A DNA stretch of 64,000 nucleotides, from NCBI RefSeq assembly GCF_900091495.1, contig NZ_LT607413.1, positions 1 to 64,000 on the forward strand. Direction: 5' to 3'. A program made the position numbers and the translations under genes. Below the pieces are notes generated by a model, which ran no database searches, was not told the DNA's origin, and saw nothing but the letters and a program-made list of their open reading frames with translations. The stretch comes from Micromonospora echinospora. GTDB taxonomy: Bacteria > Actinomycetota > Actinomycetes > Mycobacteriales > Micromonosporaceae. Within the stretch, counting starts at the first letter, position 1. Each line of letters begins with the position of its first letter. Of the stretch, positions 33,016 to 40,890 are shown in pieces.

Positions 33016-33813
33016 ATGCGCCTGGCGACCTGGAACGTGAACTCGGTGAAGGCCCGGCTGCCCCGGCTGCTCGACTGGCTCGCCGGCACCGCGCCGGACG
33101 TGGTCTGCCTCCAGGAGACCAAGTGCCCCGACGGCGCGTTCCCGGTGGCGGAGGTGGGCGAGCTGGGCTACACCGTGGCCAGCCACAGCGACGGGCGGTG
33201 GAACGGGGTGGCCATCCTCTCCCGGGTGGGCCTCGCTGACGTCACGGTCGGCTTCCCCGGCCAGCCGGGATTTCCCGAGCCGGAGGCGCGCGCTGTCTCG
33301 GCCACCTGCGACGGGCTGCGGGTCTGGTCGGTCTACGTGCCGAACGGGCGCACCCCCGACGACCCGCACTACGCGTACAAGCTGGCCTGGTTCGCCGCCC
33401 TGCGGGACGCGCTCGACACCGAGCTGCGCGGCGGGTCGCCGCTGGCGGTCTGCGGCGACTTCAACGTCGCCCCCACCGACGACGACGTCTGGGACCCGGC
33501 CCTCTTCGTGAACTCGACCCACGTGACGCCGGCCGAGCGGGAGGCCCTGGCCGCCCTGCGCGACCTGGGGCTGGCCGACGTGGTGCCCACCCCGATGAAG
33601 GGCCCGCATCCGTTCACCTACTGGGACTACCGCGCCGGGATGTTCCACCAGAACAAGGGCATGCGGATCGACCTGGTGTACGCCTCCGCGCAGGTCGCCC
33701 GGAACGTCCGCGCGGCGTACGTCGACCGGGAGGCCCGCAAGGGCAAGGGCCCTTCGGACCACGCCCCGATCGTGGTCGACGTCGACCTGGAGCCCGTCGT
33801 CGAACCCCTCTGA
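33016..33813 (+). CDS. xth: exodeoxyribonuclease III
   Basis: 265 residues from ATG 33016. ExoIII/AP endonuclease motifs: LATWNVNSVKARLP, VVCLQETKCPD (metal Glu), VYVPNGRTPDDPHYAYK (catalytic Tyr), AVCGDFNVAPTDDDV, FTYWDYRAGMFHQNKGMRID, and SDHAPIVVD (catalytic His). It cuts DNA at abasic sites and degrades 3' ends in base excision repair. Full length. It is followed after 26 bp by mhuD, possibly in one transcript. Confidence 0.92.
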   Translation: MRLATWNVNSVKARLPRLLDWLAGTAPDVVCLQETKCPDGAFPVAEVGELGYTVASHSDGRWNGVAILSRVGLADVTVGFPGQPGFPEPEARAVSATCDGLRVWSVYVPNGRTPDDPHYAYKLAWFAALRDALDTELRGGSPLAVCGDFNVAPTDDDVWDPALFVNSTHVTPAEREALAALRDLGLADVVPTPMKGPHPFTYWDYRAGMFHQNKGMRIDLVYASAQVARNVRAAYVDREARKGKGPSDHAPIVVDVDLEPVVEPL

Positions 33814-33839
33814 CCGGCGACGGCCGTAAGGTGGGTGCC

Positions 33840-34160
33840 ATGGCAGTCGTGAAGATCAACGCGATCGACGTCCCACCCGGTGCCGGCGAGGAGCTGGAGC
33901 GGCGGTTCGCCGCCCGCCGTGGCGCGGTGGAGGGCTCTCCCGGCTTCCTCGGCTTCGAGCTGCTCCGCCCGGTGGCCGGCGAGACCCGCTACTTCGTGTA
34001 CACGAAGTGGGAGTCGGAGGAGGCCTACCAGGCATGGGCGTCCGGGCCGGCGCGGGCCGCGCACGGCGGCGGCGAGGGCGGCCAGCAGCGCAAGCCGGTC
34101 GCCACCGGGGCGAACCTGCTGGAGTTCGAGGTGGTGCAGGAGGTTTCCGGCACCCCGTGA
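33840..34160 (+). CDS. mhuD: haem-degrading monooxygenase MhuD
   Basis: 106 residues from ATG 33840. It aligns from memory with Mycobacterium MhuD almost end to end: VVKINAIDVPPGAGEELERR, GSPGFLGFELLRPVAGETRY, WESEEAYQAWASGPARAAHG, ATGANLLEFEVV. Asn7, the Trp in 'AWASGP' and the His in 'AAHG' correspond to the family's catalytic and haem-binding residues. It releases iron from haem, giving mycobilin-type products in mycobacteria. An insertion of Gly/Gln-rich residues (GGEGGQQRK) follows the His. Confidence 0.85.
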   Translation: MAVVKINAIDVPPGAGEELERRFAARRGAVEGSPGFLGFELLRPVAGETRYFVYTKWESEEAYQAWASGPARAAHGGGEGGQQRKPVATGANLLEFEVVQEVSGTP

Positions 34161-34185
34161 CCCCGCCCGCCCGGCGTACCGGCAC

Positions 34186-37100
34186 TCACTTCTGCGTTCC
34201 GCCCACGGCCTCGTTGAGCTGCCGACGGACCGAATCTGCTTCGTCTCGACGACCGAGCCCTTCCAGCAGGTCGGCGAGAGTTCGGTATGCCCGGATCAGC
34301 TCGATCTTGAACAACTGCGGTAGCTGCGCGGCCAGGAATCGATAGATTTCAATGGATTCGGCGATGGTCTCCAAGGCCTGCGGCAGGTTGGCTTCCACGT
34401 CGACGCACATCTGGGAATGCGCCCGCAACGACTTGGCAAGAGCGGGCAGGTGGGCAGCGGGGTTCACCTCAGCCAGCCGCCGATAGACGCCAGCGGCCTC
34501 CTCGGCTGCGGCCAGAGCCTCATGACGACGTCCCAACCCGGACAGCAACATGCCGAGGTTGTTCAACGACAGGGCAAGATCGGGAAGATACGCGACAGGA
34601 TTCGCCTGAACCAACCGCCGGCTGATACCGGCCGCTTCCTCGGTCGCCGCCGCAGCCTCGTCGTAACGGCCCAACCCGGACAGAGACGCACCGAGGTTGA
34701 TCAACGATCCCGCGAGACCGGGTAGATACGCGACCGGATTCGCCTCGACCAACCGCCGGTACACGCCCGCCGCCTCCTCCGCCACCAACAACGCCTCGTC
34801 ACGACGCCCCACCCCGGACAGCAACGGACCGAGATTCGTCAACGCCCGAGCGAGATCGGGTAGATGCGCGGCCGGATTCGCGCCGACCAGCCGCCGGTAG
34901 ACGCCCGCCGCCTCCTCCCCGGCGAACAGCGCCTCGTCGCGACGACCGACCCTGGACAGAAACGCGCCGAAGTTGCTCAACGACAGGGCAAGTTCAGGCA
35001 GGTACGCGGCAGGATTCGCCCCGACCAACCGCCGACGGATACCGATCGTCTCCTCAGCCACGGCCACGGCCTGATCACGACGCCCCAACCCGGACAGGAG
35101 GTTGCCGAGGTTGTCCAGCGACGCGGCGAAGTCGGGCAGGTACGCGGCCGGATCCGCCTCGACCAACCGCCGGTACACGCCCGCCGCCTCCTCCGCCACC
35201 AACAACGCCTCGTCACGACGCCCCACCCCGGACAGGAATATGCCGAGATTGTCCAGCGACGCGGCGAAGTCGGGCAGGTACGCGGCCGGATCCGCCTCGA
35301 CCAACCGCCGGTACACGCCCGCCGCCTCCTCCGCCACCAACAACGCCTCGTCACGACGCCCCACCCCGGACAGGAATATGCCGAGATTGCCGAGCGACGC
35401 GGCGAGACCCGGCAGGTACGCGGCCGGATCCGCCTCGACCAACCGCCGGCGGATGCCGACCGCTTCCTCAGCCACGGCCACAGCCTCGTCACGACGCCCC
35501 ACCCTGGACAGGAACACGCCGAGATTGCTCAACGACAGGGCGAGGTGGGACAGATACGCGGCGGGCTTCTCCTCAGCCAACCGCCGCCACATGTCGGCGG
35601 ATTCTTCGGCCGGGGTCAGGGCCTCATCGCTGCGGCCGGCGTTGGCCAGACGAGCTGAGTGGTTTCCGAGCAGTCGGGCTTGCTCGGCCGGGTCGGTGGC
35701 GACGCCGAGACGATGGTGGGTGAGCGCGGTGCTGATGGCTGCGGCTGCGGTGTCGAGGTCGACGTGCCGGCCGGCGGGCAGTAGCGCGTCGACGGCCTCC
35801 AGGGCGGTGATGTCGGCGTGGGGAAGTTCGGCGAGGCGGGTGATGGTGGCGCCGCCTGCGGCCAGGGCCAGTTCGGGGTGTTGCCGGATCAGCGGGTACA
35901 GCACGGTGTCGGCGATGTGGGGCCAGCGGTGGGCGGTTTCGACCAGGACGGTGACCGCCCCGGGGGCCCAGGTGGCGGGTTCACCGGTGAGCAGGGTGGC
36001 TGCGGCGGTGGCGGCCCAGTCGTCGGGTTGCCAGTCGTCGGCCCCGGTGTGCGGGTGTCCGGGCGTGGAGAGGGCGATGAGGTCTTCGCCGAGCCGGTCG
36101 GGCCGTAACCCGTGCAGGACGGTGCCGGGGTCGTCGGGGGGATAGCAGAACCGGTGGTCGTCGATGATGGTGGCGACGCCGGGTTCGGTGACCCGGGTGC
36201 GGGTCAGGATGGTGGTGGCGTCGTCGCGGGTGACGGGGCCGGCCAGGGTGGCCAGGTAGACGGCGCGGCCCATGACCTCGGGGCTGGTGGGTCGGCGGTC
36301 CTCGGTGCGGGCGTGCAGGTGGTGCCAGTGGGCTCGTTCCCGGTTGAGCAGGTACGCCGACAGGGCGTGTGGCTGCGCCGGTGGGGTCTGCCCGTGGTGG
36401 TGGGCGTCGACGGCGACCAGGGCGGCCATGTGCACCGCGAGGATCTGCCGGAACCCGTCTCCGGCCAGATCCGGCACCGTGATGCCGGCGGTGTCGGGCA
36501 CGTCGAGCGCGGTGCCGAAGCGTTCGCGGGCCTGGTCGAACAGCATCGCACGGTCGGTGTGCTCGTCGAGCGGTGGCAGGAGATGACCCTCGGCGGTGAT
36601 CGCGTGCTCGCTGTCGAGGCGGTCGCGCAGCGCGGCCCACCAGAAGCCGGCCGAGCGGGCCAGCAGCAACACCCGCAGCACCAGGCCCGTACGCAGGGAC
36701 ACCGCGTGCAGGTCGGTGACCAGCCGGTTCAGGTCCGACGCGGGCCACCGGTCGGCGTAGTCGACCACGACCAGCGCCCCACCGCCACCGGGAGCCTCCC
36801 ACCGGCTGCCGGCGGACTGCTGTTCCGGAGTGTGCAGAACCCGCCACGTCAGCCAGCCCGCCGCGTGCGCCTGAGCGGCGACGTGCCGGGCCAGACGGGT
36901 CTTGCCCTGCCCGCCGGCGGCATGGACCAACCGCACCGAGACCGGCTCCGCGCCGCCCATCCACGTGTTCAGCGCGTCGAGTTCGGCGTCGCGGCCGGTG
37001 AACGGCACCACCTGGTGCCGGGCCAGCAACAGTCGGCTCGGCTGCCGCCGCGCCGTGCCCACCGGTAACGGCACGGCCCCCGGCGTGAAGTCACCGATCT

Positions 37101-37224
37101 GGTACGGCGGCCGGTCCGCCACGACGGTGACGTTGCCGGCGACGTCACGGATCTGGATCACCGGGCCGAACACCATGCTGGCCGTGACCGTCTGCGCGTC
37201 CCGCGCCGGGGATCGCCAGCTCAC
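34186..37224 (-). CDS. STAND-like NTPase with TPR array
   Basis: 1012 residues from GTG 37224, the start giving a 4-bp overlap with the gene before it. Residues ~10-40 carry the beta motif shared with that gene (QTVTASMVFGPVIQIRDVAG, then NVTV). The NTPase has VHAAGGQGKTRLARHV (Walker A), ALVVVDYADRW (Walker B) and VLLLARSAGFWW (sensor-like). A helical middle domain follows, then eight 46-residue TPR units (34459-35562) of the form AAYLPxLAxSLxNLG..., and two degenerate ones. STAND proteins sense a signal with the repeat end and oligomerise through the NTPase. No effector domain is visible. The partner membrane protein may supply output. Confidence 0.7.
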   Translation of the reverse strand: MSWRSPARDAQTVTASMVFGPVIQIRDVAGNVTVVADRPPYQIGDFTPGAVPLPVGTARRQPSRLLLARHQVVPFTGRDAELDALNTWMGGAEPVSVRLVHAAGGQGKTRLARHVAAQAHAAGWLTWRVLHTPEQQSAGSRWEAPGGGGALVVVDYADRWPASDLNRLVTDLHAVSLRTGLVLRVLLLARSAGFWWAALRDRLDSEHAITAEGHLLPPLDEHTDRAMLFDQARERFGTALDVPDTAGITVPDLAGDGFRQILAVHMAALVAVDAHHHGQTPPAQPHALSAYLLNRERAHWHHLHARTEDRRPTSPEVMGRAVYLATLAGPVTRDDATTILTRTRVTEPGVATIIDDHRFCYPPDDPGTVLHGLRPDRLGEDLIALSTPGHPHTGADDWQPDDWAATAAATLLTGEPATWAPGAVTVLVETAHRWPHIADTVLYPLIRQHPELALAAGGATITRLAELPHADITALEAVDALLPAGRHVDLDTAAAAISTALTHHRLGVATDPAEQARLLGNHSARLANAGRSDEALTPAEESADMWRRLAEEKPAAYLSHLALSLSNLGVFLSRVGRRDEAVAVAEEAVGIRRRLVEADPAAYLPGLAASLGNLGIFLSGVGRRDEALLVAEEAAGVYRRLVEADPAAYLPDFAASLDNLGIFLSGVGRRDEALLVAEEAAGVYRRLVEADPAAYLPDFAASLDNLGNLLSGLGRRDQAVAVAEETIGIRRRLVGANPAAYLPELALSLSNFGAFLSRVGRRDEALFAGEEAAGVYRRLVGANPAAHLPDLARALTNLGPLLSGVGRRDEALLVAEEAAGVYRRLVEANPVAYLPGLAGSLINLGASLSGLGRYDEAAAATEEAAGISRRLVQANPVAYLPDLALSLNNLGMLLSGLGRRHEALAAAEEAAGVYRRLAEVNPAAHLPALAKSLRAHSQMCVDVEANLPQALETIAESIEIYRFLAAQLPQLFKIELIRAYRTLADLLEGLGRRDEADSVRRQLNEAVGGTQK
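34459..35562 (-). repeat. eight tandem 138-bp TPR-coding units
   Basis: Units begin at 35562 and every 138 bp downward; the last begins at 34596. Units 2 and 3 are nearly identical at DNA level. The period is exact over 1.1 kb, without indels. Confidence 0.85.
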
Positions 37225-37682
37225 CGGTCGACGTCCACGTCGCCGCCGACGTCGTCGACCTGCCGCACCCCGCCGGCCGTCCACGACCCGGTGACCGACT
37301 GGCCACCGGACCCGCCCGGGTCAGTCGTCCCCGACGTGGGCGGTCCGGCTGCCGCCGCTGGCGGGTCGGCAGCGGCGGGTGCCGGCGACGCGGGGGTGCC
37401 GATCCGCACGTTCCCGCGCACGCCCCGCACCTGCGCGACACCGCCCCCGACGACGGAGCCGGTCACGGACTGCCCGCCCGTGCCGCCGCCCTGCCGGCGG
37501 GCCAGCAGCACCCCGTACACGGTCATCGGCAGCCCGAGCACGGCGACCATCGCGGCGACGACGCTGCCCCACTTGTCCGCGTCGTCGAGCCGGGTCACCC
37601 CCAGGAACACACCCAGCCCGACCAGCCCCATGCCGACGGCCAGCAGCCCGGCCCACACGACGGTCCTCCGCACGCCCGACAT
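37221..37682 (-). CDS. two-TM membrane protein with repeated Gly/Val beta motif
   Basis: About 153 residues from ATG 37682 (GTG 37685 is also in frame). Two TM helices (TVVWAGLLAVGMGLVGLGVF and WGSVVAAMVAVLGLPMTVYG) are followed by an RR-Q stop-transfer segment. Two copies of a short motif follow: GGQSVTGSVVGGGVAQVRGV and GGQSVTGSWTAGGVRQVDDV, each ended by (R)GNV or GGDV. The same motif opens the downstream NTPase. The pattern (Q-S-V-T-G-S...V-x-Q-V..V-G-N-V) is known to me from the termini of actinobacterial conflict-system NTPases and may let proteins stack. It is coupled to the NTPase by overlapping GTGA. Confidence 0.6.
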   Translation of the reverse strand: MSGVRRTVVWAGLLAVGMGLVGLGVFLGVTRLDDADKWGSVVAAMVAVLGLPMTVYGVLLARRQGGGTGGQSVTGSVVGGGVAQVRGVRGNVRIGTPASPAPAAADPPAAAAGPPTSGTTDPGGSGGQSVTGSWTAGGVRQVDDVGGDVDVDR

Positions 37683-37769
37683 CACTCCATGATGGACTGT
37701 CGTCGCTCTCGACGGGCTCGACCTGCGGGGCCGTCGGCTATCCGACGCTGTTCATGCCCGGCGAGCGAG

Positions 37770-37961
37770 TCAGGCGTGGCGGGCCACGGTGGCGACGAAC
37801 GCCTGCCAGGCCGTCGGTGGGAAGGCGAGCGTCCCGCCGTCGCGGTTCTTGGTGTCCCGCACCAGGACGACGCCGGGCAGGTTGTCGGCCACCTCGACGC
37901 AGTTGCCGCCGTTGTTGCCGCTACGGGTGCTGGTCCGCCACTGCGCGCCGGTCAGGTCCAT
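37770..37961 (-). CDS. DUF397 protein (partner of pair 3)
   Basis: 63 residues from ATG 37961, beginning inside the end of the regulator gene. DUF397 signature: AQWRTSTRSGNNGGNCVEVA, GVVLVRDTKNRDGGTLAF, AWQAFVATVA. It is nearly identical in layout to the partner in pair 2. Confidence 0.85.
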   Translation of the reverse strand: MDLTGAQWRTSTRSGNNGGNCVEVADNLPGVVLVRDTKNRDGGTLAFPPTAWQAFVATVARHA

Positions 37962-38719
37962 GTCTTCGCCGCTTCCGTGATCAGGGAGAGTGACAGGGCT
38001 CGCGGGAGTGCCTCCCCATTTATACGCGCCCATCGGCGGTCGAGGGTAGCGACGTCCAGCCGCTGCTCGACCATCTGCGCGCGGATCTGCCCGTCCACAT
38101 GCGCCACCCGCCCGCCGTCGGGCAGTTCGGCGATGGTGAAGGGTCCGCCGTGACCGGGGTGGATGCCGACGTCGGCCGGCACCACGTGGATCTGCACGGC
38201 GGGCAGCGCGGCGCACCGGATCAGGTGGTCGCACTGCTCGCGCATCATCGCCCGGTCCCCGCCGGCCGTCCGGCGCAGGACCATCTCGTCGACGACCGCG
38301 ACGAACAGGGGCGGGCGGGCCCGGTGCAGGATGGCCTGCCGGGCGAGGCGGGCGGCGACCAGGTCGTCCACCTCGGCCGGGGTCAGCGCCTCGCCAGCGA
38401 GGGTGGCCCGCGCGTACGCCTCGGTCTGGAGCAGCCCCGGCACCCAGGCGAGTTCGAAACTACGCAGGGAGACCGCCTCGCGTTCGATCTCGGTCCACGG
38501 CCGGAACCAGACCGGCTCGCGTCGCCGCACCACGTCCGGCCACAGCTCGGTGATCTCCTTGCCGAGGAGGGCGGCCACCTGGGCACGGTGCCGGGTCTGG
38601 GGAATCCGTCCCGGGTTCGCCCAGCGGGCCGCCGTCTTCGGGTCGACACCGGTCTGGGCCGCGAGGGCCTCGGCGGTGATCCCGGCCTCGGTCATCGCCG
38701 TCACGAACACACGATTCAC
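37952..38719 (-). CDS. XRE-family regulator with DUF5753 domain (pair 3)
   Basis: 255 residues from GTG 38719 (AAGGAC upstream). The N-terminal HTH is ITAEALAAQTGVDPKTAARW, then DUF5753 with SFELAWVPGLLQTEAYARAT, VAVVDEMVLRRTAGGDRAM, ALPAVQIHVVPADVGIHPGH. It is closest to pair 2. It starts 88 bp from the divergent small gene at 38807, so a shared control region is likely. Confidence 0.85.
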   Translation of the reverse strand: MNRVFVTAMTEAGITAEALAAQTGVDPKTAARWANPGRIPQTRHRAQVAALLGKEITELWPDVVRRREPVWFRPWTEIEREAVSLRSFELAWVPGLLQTEAYARATLAGEALTPAEVDDLVAARLARQAILHRARPPLFVAVVDEMVLRRTAGGDRAMMREQCDHLIRCAALPAVQIHVVPADVGIHPGHGGPFTIAELPDGGRVAHVDGQIRAQMVEQRLDVATLDRRWARINGEALPRALSLSLITEAAKTWT

Positions 38720-38806
38720 ACTTCGTCCTTTCAGGACGTCCCGAGCGTTCGCACACCATACACCTACGTAGTGTGATCGTCCGACGACTCTCGGCAAGCT
38801 CGGGGC

Positions 38807-39250
38807 ATGTCACGAACCCGACGCACCCGACCGGTCCCGTTCGCTCCCCGACACCGTCCCGTCCTGCGCGCATGGCGAATCGCCTGCTCGTGCGGACTGG
38901 CGTCCTGGTGGCGCTGCCCCGACCGCCGTTCGCCCACACGTACCGGTCCGCTCGCCCGCTCCGCCGACCGGCCGGGACGGGAGCCCGAGCGGAAGCCGGA
39001 GCCACCACGCCGACCAGATCCGGAGCCCGAACCGAGCCCAGGTGTCCCGCCGTACCCGATCGGGCCGTTCTCGCTGCCGTGCGCCCGCCACCGGCCGGCA
39101 GCCGGCACGACCCGGATCGTCCGGCCGAAGACCGACATGCGGTCGACCGGGATGGGGTCGGCGGGCGCGCGGTTGCCGAGGGGCACCTGCCGGGCCGCTC
39201 GGCCCGTCCCGCCCGGGGCAGGGCCGGATGTCCCGCCGCGCCGCTCGTGA
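38807..39250 (+). CDS. hypothetical Arg/Pro-rich protein (uncertain)
   Basis: 147-codon frame from ATG 38807, ending inside the next frame. It contains ACSCGLASWWRCPDR, a Cys cluster, but otherwise low-complexity Arg/Pro sequence (PGREPERKPEPPRRPDPEPE). The RBS is weak. Its position, divergent from an XRE regulator and overlapping a better-supported small gene by 23 bp, is the main support. It may be an open frame of GC-rich DNA rather than a gene. Confidence 0.35.
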   Translation: MSRTRRTRPVPFAPRHRPVLRAWRIACSCGLASWWRCPDRRSPTRTGPLARSADRPGREPERKPEPPRRPDPEPEPSPGVPPYPIGPFSLPCARHRPAAGTTRIVRPKTDMRSTGMGSAGARLPRGTCRAARPVPPGAGPDVPPRRS

Positions 39251-39479
39251 CCACGTCGCCGCCCGGCCGTCCTGGCGCTGCCGGGCGTGCGGCGCGCCAT
39301 GGCCGTGCCAGCCGGCGAAGCTGCGCCTGCTCCGCGCGTACGCGGACGACCGGCTCGCCCTGATGGCGTGGCTCGGCGTCACGATGGCCGAGGCGGTGCG
39401 GGACCTGCCCGACGACGGCACCGACGTCATCGAACGCTTCGTGCGGTGGGCCCGTCCGCCACGCCGTCACCCCGGCTGA
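39228..39479 (+). CDS. small zinc-motif protein
   Basis: 83 residues from ATG 39228 (agggccgg upstream is a weak RBS). WRCRACGAPWPCQPAKLRLL gives CxxC plus Cys, typical of short actinomycete proteins that accompany XRE-DUF5753 loci. The remainder is helical (LMAWLGVTMAEAVRDLPDDG, VIERFVRWARPP). I know the family by look only; no function is established. Confidence 0.6.
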   Translation: MSRRAARDHVAARPSWRCRACGAPWPCQPAKLRLLRAYADDRLALMAWLGVTMAEAVRDLPDDGTDVIERFVRWARPPRRHPG

Positions 39480-39528
39480 CCCACCCGGTCGTCCGCCGCG
39501 TCGGCGGTCCTGCCCCGCGAACACCGGC

Positions 39529-40209
39529 TCAGGAGTCGCGGGAGCCGACCAGGGTGGCGAAGGCGATCACGTTGTCGGCGTAGCCGATGCTTCCGCCGAC
39601 GAACCGGCCGCCGCAGGTGATCAGACGCAGTCCGGAGCCCCGGTGGTCGCCGTACACCCGCTCGCCGGGCAGGGCGTTCTTGTCGAAACGCTCCACCGAG
39701 GTCACCTCGAAGACGGCCACCGACCGGTCCTGGCGGGTCACCTCGATCCGGTCCCCGGGGCGGAGCCGGCGCAGGTCGTAGAAGACCGACGGGCCCGCCG
39801 TGGTGTCCGCGTGCCCGACGATGACCGCCGGACCGTTCTCCCCCGGCGTGGGACCGCCGTCGAACCAGCCGGTCTCCCGGTGCCGCTCCAGCGGGGGCAC
39901 CGCGATGGTCCCGTCCGGGGCGAGCCCGACCGGGGCCACCGGAGCGGTCACCCGGATCGCCGGCACACTCAGGCTCACCGGCCGGCTCGCCGGCAACGGA
40001 TCGGTCGCGGCCCGCTCCGCTCCGGCACCGGCGGCCAGAACGGTGAACGGTCCGCCCGCCGACCGGCCGAAGCCGACCCCGGTGACGAAGACCCCGAGCA
40101 GGACGAGCACCACCGCCAGCGGCATCCGCCAACGACGGCCGTCCGGCGGGCGGGACGGCAGCCTCCGGATCTCGACGGCGGGTCGGCGCGGGGCGCGGCG
40201 GCGGGACAT
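39529..40209 (-). CDS. class F sortase
   Basis: 226 residues: basic head, one TM helix (MPLAVVLVLLGVFVTGVGFG, ~29-48) and the sortase barrel, with VPAIRVTAPVAPVGL, PAVIVGHADT (catalytic His), LRPGDRIEVTR, and LRLITCGGRF (catalytic Cys; Arg in GGRF). This matches actinobacterial class F enzymes, whose substrates are mostly unknown. It is followed on the same strand by the secreted protein at 40219 in the upstream direction, 9 bp apart, so both likely share a transcript. Confidence 0.85.
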   Translation of the reverse strand: MSRRRAPRRPAVEIRRLPSRPPDGRRWRMPLAVVLVLLGVFVTGVGFGRSAGGPFTVLAAGAGAERAATDPLPASRPVSLSVPAIRVTAPVAPVGLAPDGTIAVPPLERHRETGWFDGGPTPGENGPAVIVGHADTTAGPSVFYDLRRLRPGDRIEVTRQDRSVAVFEVTSVERFDKNALPGERVYGDHRGSGLRLITCGGRFVGGSIGYADNVIAFATLVGSRDS

Positions 40210-40218
40210 GGCGGCGGG

Positions 40219-40764
40219 TCAGTGGGGGGTCCGTGGTCCCCGGCGGCGGGCGGCCAGCATCGCCAGAACCAGTCCGGCGACGGTGATGCCCAGCCCGCCG
40301 GGCACGACCAGCCCACCGAGGTCGGGGCCGCCGTCCGCGCCGCCGAACCCGGTCGCCGGCCCCCGGCTGGGGTGCGGTTGCGGCGGCCCGTCCGGCCGGG
40401 GCGGTTGGTGACCGCCCGCGGTCACGGTCAGCATCGTCGAGGCGTTCGGGCCCTCCACGCAGAGCAGCTTGACCCGGTACGTGCCCGGCCGGGTGTGCGT
40501 GGGGACGGTCGCCGTGCCGGACAGGTACCCGTGCTGCGGGTGGACGGTGACGATGCCGAACGCGTCCGACTCGACGCTGGCCGCCTCCCGGGTGGATCGG
40601 CAGCTCGCCCGGATGCCGACCAGTTCGCCGGGGCCCACCCGGCTCGGCGTGACCTGCACGTACACGTCGGCGGCGCGGGCCGGCCCGTCGGCGACCAGCA
40701 CGGCGACGGCAGCGAGGAGCAGCCCCATCAGCACCACCGCGCCCCGGCGCGTGACTGACACCAT
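40219..40764 (-). CDS. secreted/membrane-anchored protein, operon partner of the sortase
   Basis: 181 residues from ATG 40764. A signal peptide (RRGAVVLMGLLLAAVAVLVA) is followed by an Ig-like domain (VQVTPSRVGPGELVGIRASC, GTATVPTHTRPGTYRVKLLC), a Pro-rich stretch (~128-150), and a C-terminal hydrophobic helix with a basic tail (GGLGITVAGLVLAMLAARRR). That end resembles a wall-sorting signal but has no LPxTG-like pentapeptide; the nearest candidate is LVVPGG. It may be a sortase substrate with a divergent motif, or simply a membrane protein. Confidence 0.65.
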   Translation of the reverse strand: MVSVTRRGAVVLMGLLLAAVAVLVADGPARAADVYVQVTPSRVGPGELVGIRASCRSTREAASVESDAFGIVTVHPQHGYLSGTATVPTHTRPGTYRVKLLCVEGPNASTMLTVTAGGHQPPRPDGPPQPHPSRGPATGFGGADGGPDLGGLVVPGGLGITVAGLVLAMLAARRRGPRTPH

Positions 40765-40890
40765 GACCCCTCCCGGCCCGTCGGCCGGACCGGGCAGGGA
40801 ACACCCGGCCTGCCGTATGAGATGAGCTGTCCTGCGGACGGTGTACGCCGCGTCCGGCCCGTCGGGGGCCTCGCGTAGGCTCGGGTCGCT

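Noticed and set aside
37289..37690. Plus-strand frames opposite the membrane-protein gene
   Set aside because: They are Pro/Arg/Thr-rich shadows without RBS; the minus strand shows TM helices, a repeated motif and an overlap with the NTPase gene.
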